DNA from: Streptomyces sp. NBC_01716
GTDB taxonomy: Bacteria; Actinomycetota; Actinomycetes; Streptomycetales; Streptomycetaceae
Direction: 5' to 3'
DNA: 64,000 bases
Assembly (NCBI RefSeq): GCF_036248275.1
Contig: NZ_CP109181.1
Location: 992,001 to 1,056,000 of the forward strand
Shown here: one piece after another, positions 63,836 to 64,000 of the stretch
How positions within the stretch are numbered: position 1 is the stretch's first letter
How the letters are laid out: each line of letters opens with the position of its first letter
Notes under the pieces: generated by a model
What the model was told of the DNA's origin: nothing
The model's database searches: none
What the model saw: only the letters and a program-made list of their open reading frames with translations
Translations under genes and position numbers: made by a program

Positions 63836-64000
63836 ATGAACGCACCAACCACCCCTCGCCGTACCCGGATCGGCCTTGTCTCCGGCGGGCTCGGGGCGTA
63901 CTGGCCCCAGTTCCCCGACCTGCTTCCCCAACTCAAGCTCTCCGCACGGCGGGTGACGGAGCGTCTGGGCGAGTACGACGCCGAGGTCGTGGACGTCGGA
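63836..64000 (+). CDS. L-fucose/L-arabinose isomerase-like protein, N-terminal part
   Basis: Only the first 55 codons are inside the window: after a short tail, RIGLVSGGLGAYWPQFPDLL matches the N-terminal motif of the L-fucose/L-arabinose isomerase fold. It starts 38 bp after the binding-protein gene and is probably co-transcribed with it. A second isomerase in a rhamnose locus could act on a related deoxy or pentose sugar. Confidence 0.6.
   Translation, partial: MNAPTTPRRTRIGLVSGGLGAYWPQFPDLLPQLKLSARRVTERLGEYDAEVVDVG

Overview
The window reads as high-GC actinomycete chromosome, most likely Streptomyces. Codon third positions are strongly G/C, starts are often GTG, and recognisable Streptomyces families recur (RacP, DUF6192, DUF317, Trypco2). 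No species can be named from the sequence alone.

Left part (1-19.7 kb). A GH116-type glycosidase (partial) and a GH32 fructan/sucrose hydrolase form a small sugar operon. They are followed by about 17 kb of accessory DNA with many broken genes: a truncated aminoglycoside-kinase-like gene, an aldo/keto reductase fused to an integrase tail, a shortened NAD(P)-binding oxidoreductase joined to a RacP/DUF6192 pair, and several transposase remnants. Intact genes between them include a LysR/SDR divergon, an F420-reductase-like oxidoreductase, and a TetR/alpha-beta hydrolase divergon. A better preserved unit lies at 11.9-18.8 kb: a regulator with two MarR-type domains, a tandem 25-bp repeat in the intergenic region, a ribose-type ABC importer (binding protein, double ATPase, permease) and a protein like the large subunit of N,N-dimethylformamidase. 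This looks like an import-and-hydrolyse system for an amide.

Island (about 19.74-48.73 kb). A 324-bp block is present at 19412-19735 and again at 48409-48732, exactly 28,997 bp apart. It contains the 3' end of a tyrosine-recombinase gene, a hairpin, and the 3' part of a tRNA-Pro gene; the right copy sits in the complete tRNA-Pro(GGG). I read this as attL and attR of an island at tRNA-Pro, with a second integrase fragment outside attL that suggests tandem integration. The island begins with a broken Mrr-like nuclease gene, IS remnants (IS481, IS1380, IS3), one fairly complete IS5-type element and an HxlR/MBL pair. A well-ordered catabolic cargo follows at 26.2-46.7 kb: AsnC regulator, indolepyruvate:ferredoxin oxidoreductase-type enzyme, isochorismatase-fold hydrolase, GntR regulator, alpha/beta hydrolase, a dipeptide-type ABC importer (with permease and ATPase fused in one protein), aminotransferase, HyuA/HyuB hydantoinase, acyl-CoA ligase and thiolase. 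Together they suggest uptake of a peptide- or hydantoin/lactam-like compound, ring opening and conversion to acyl-CoA.

Right part (48.7-64 kb) looks like ordinary chromosome: tRNA-Pro, DUF309, lutABC (L-lactate oxidation), cobF and cobK (cobalamin), and a rhamnose locus (rhaI facing an ABC importer, then an isomerase-like gene cut by the window edge). Between cobK and rhaI lies a two-gene unit: a trypsin-like protease fused to a NACHT NTPase with a leucine-rich-like C-terminus, and a small Trypco2 protein. It is the best candidate for a little-studied immunity system in this window.

Two near-identical 181/185-bp MITEs with 20-bp terminal repeats beginning CTAG lie at 11.75 and 47.99 kb, one outside and one inside the island.
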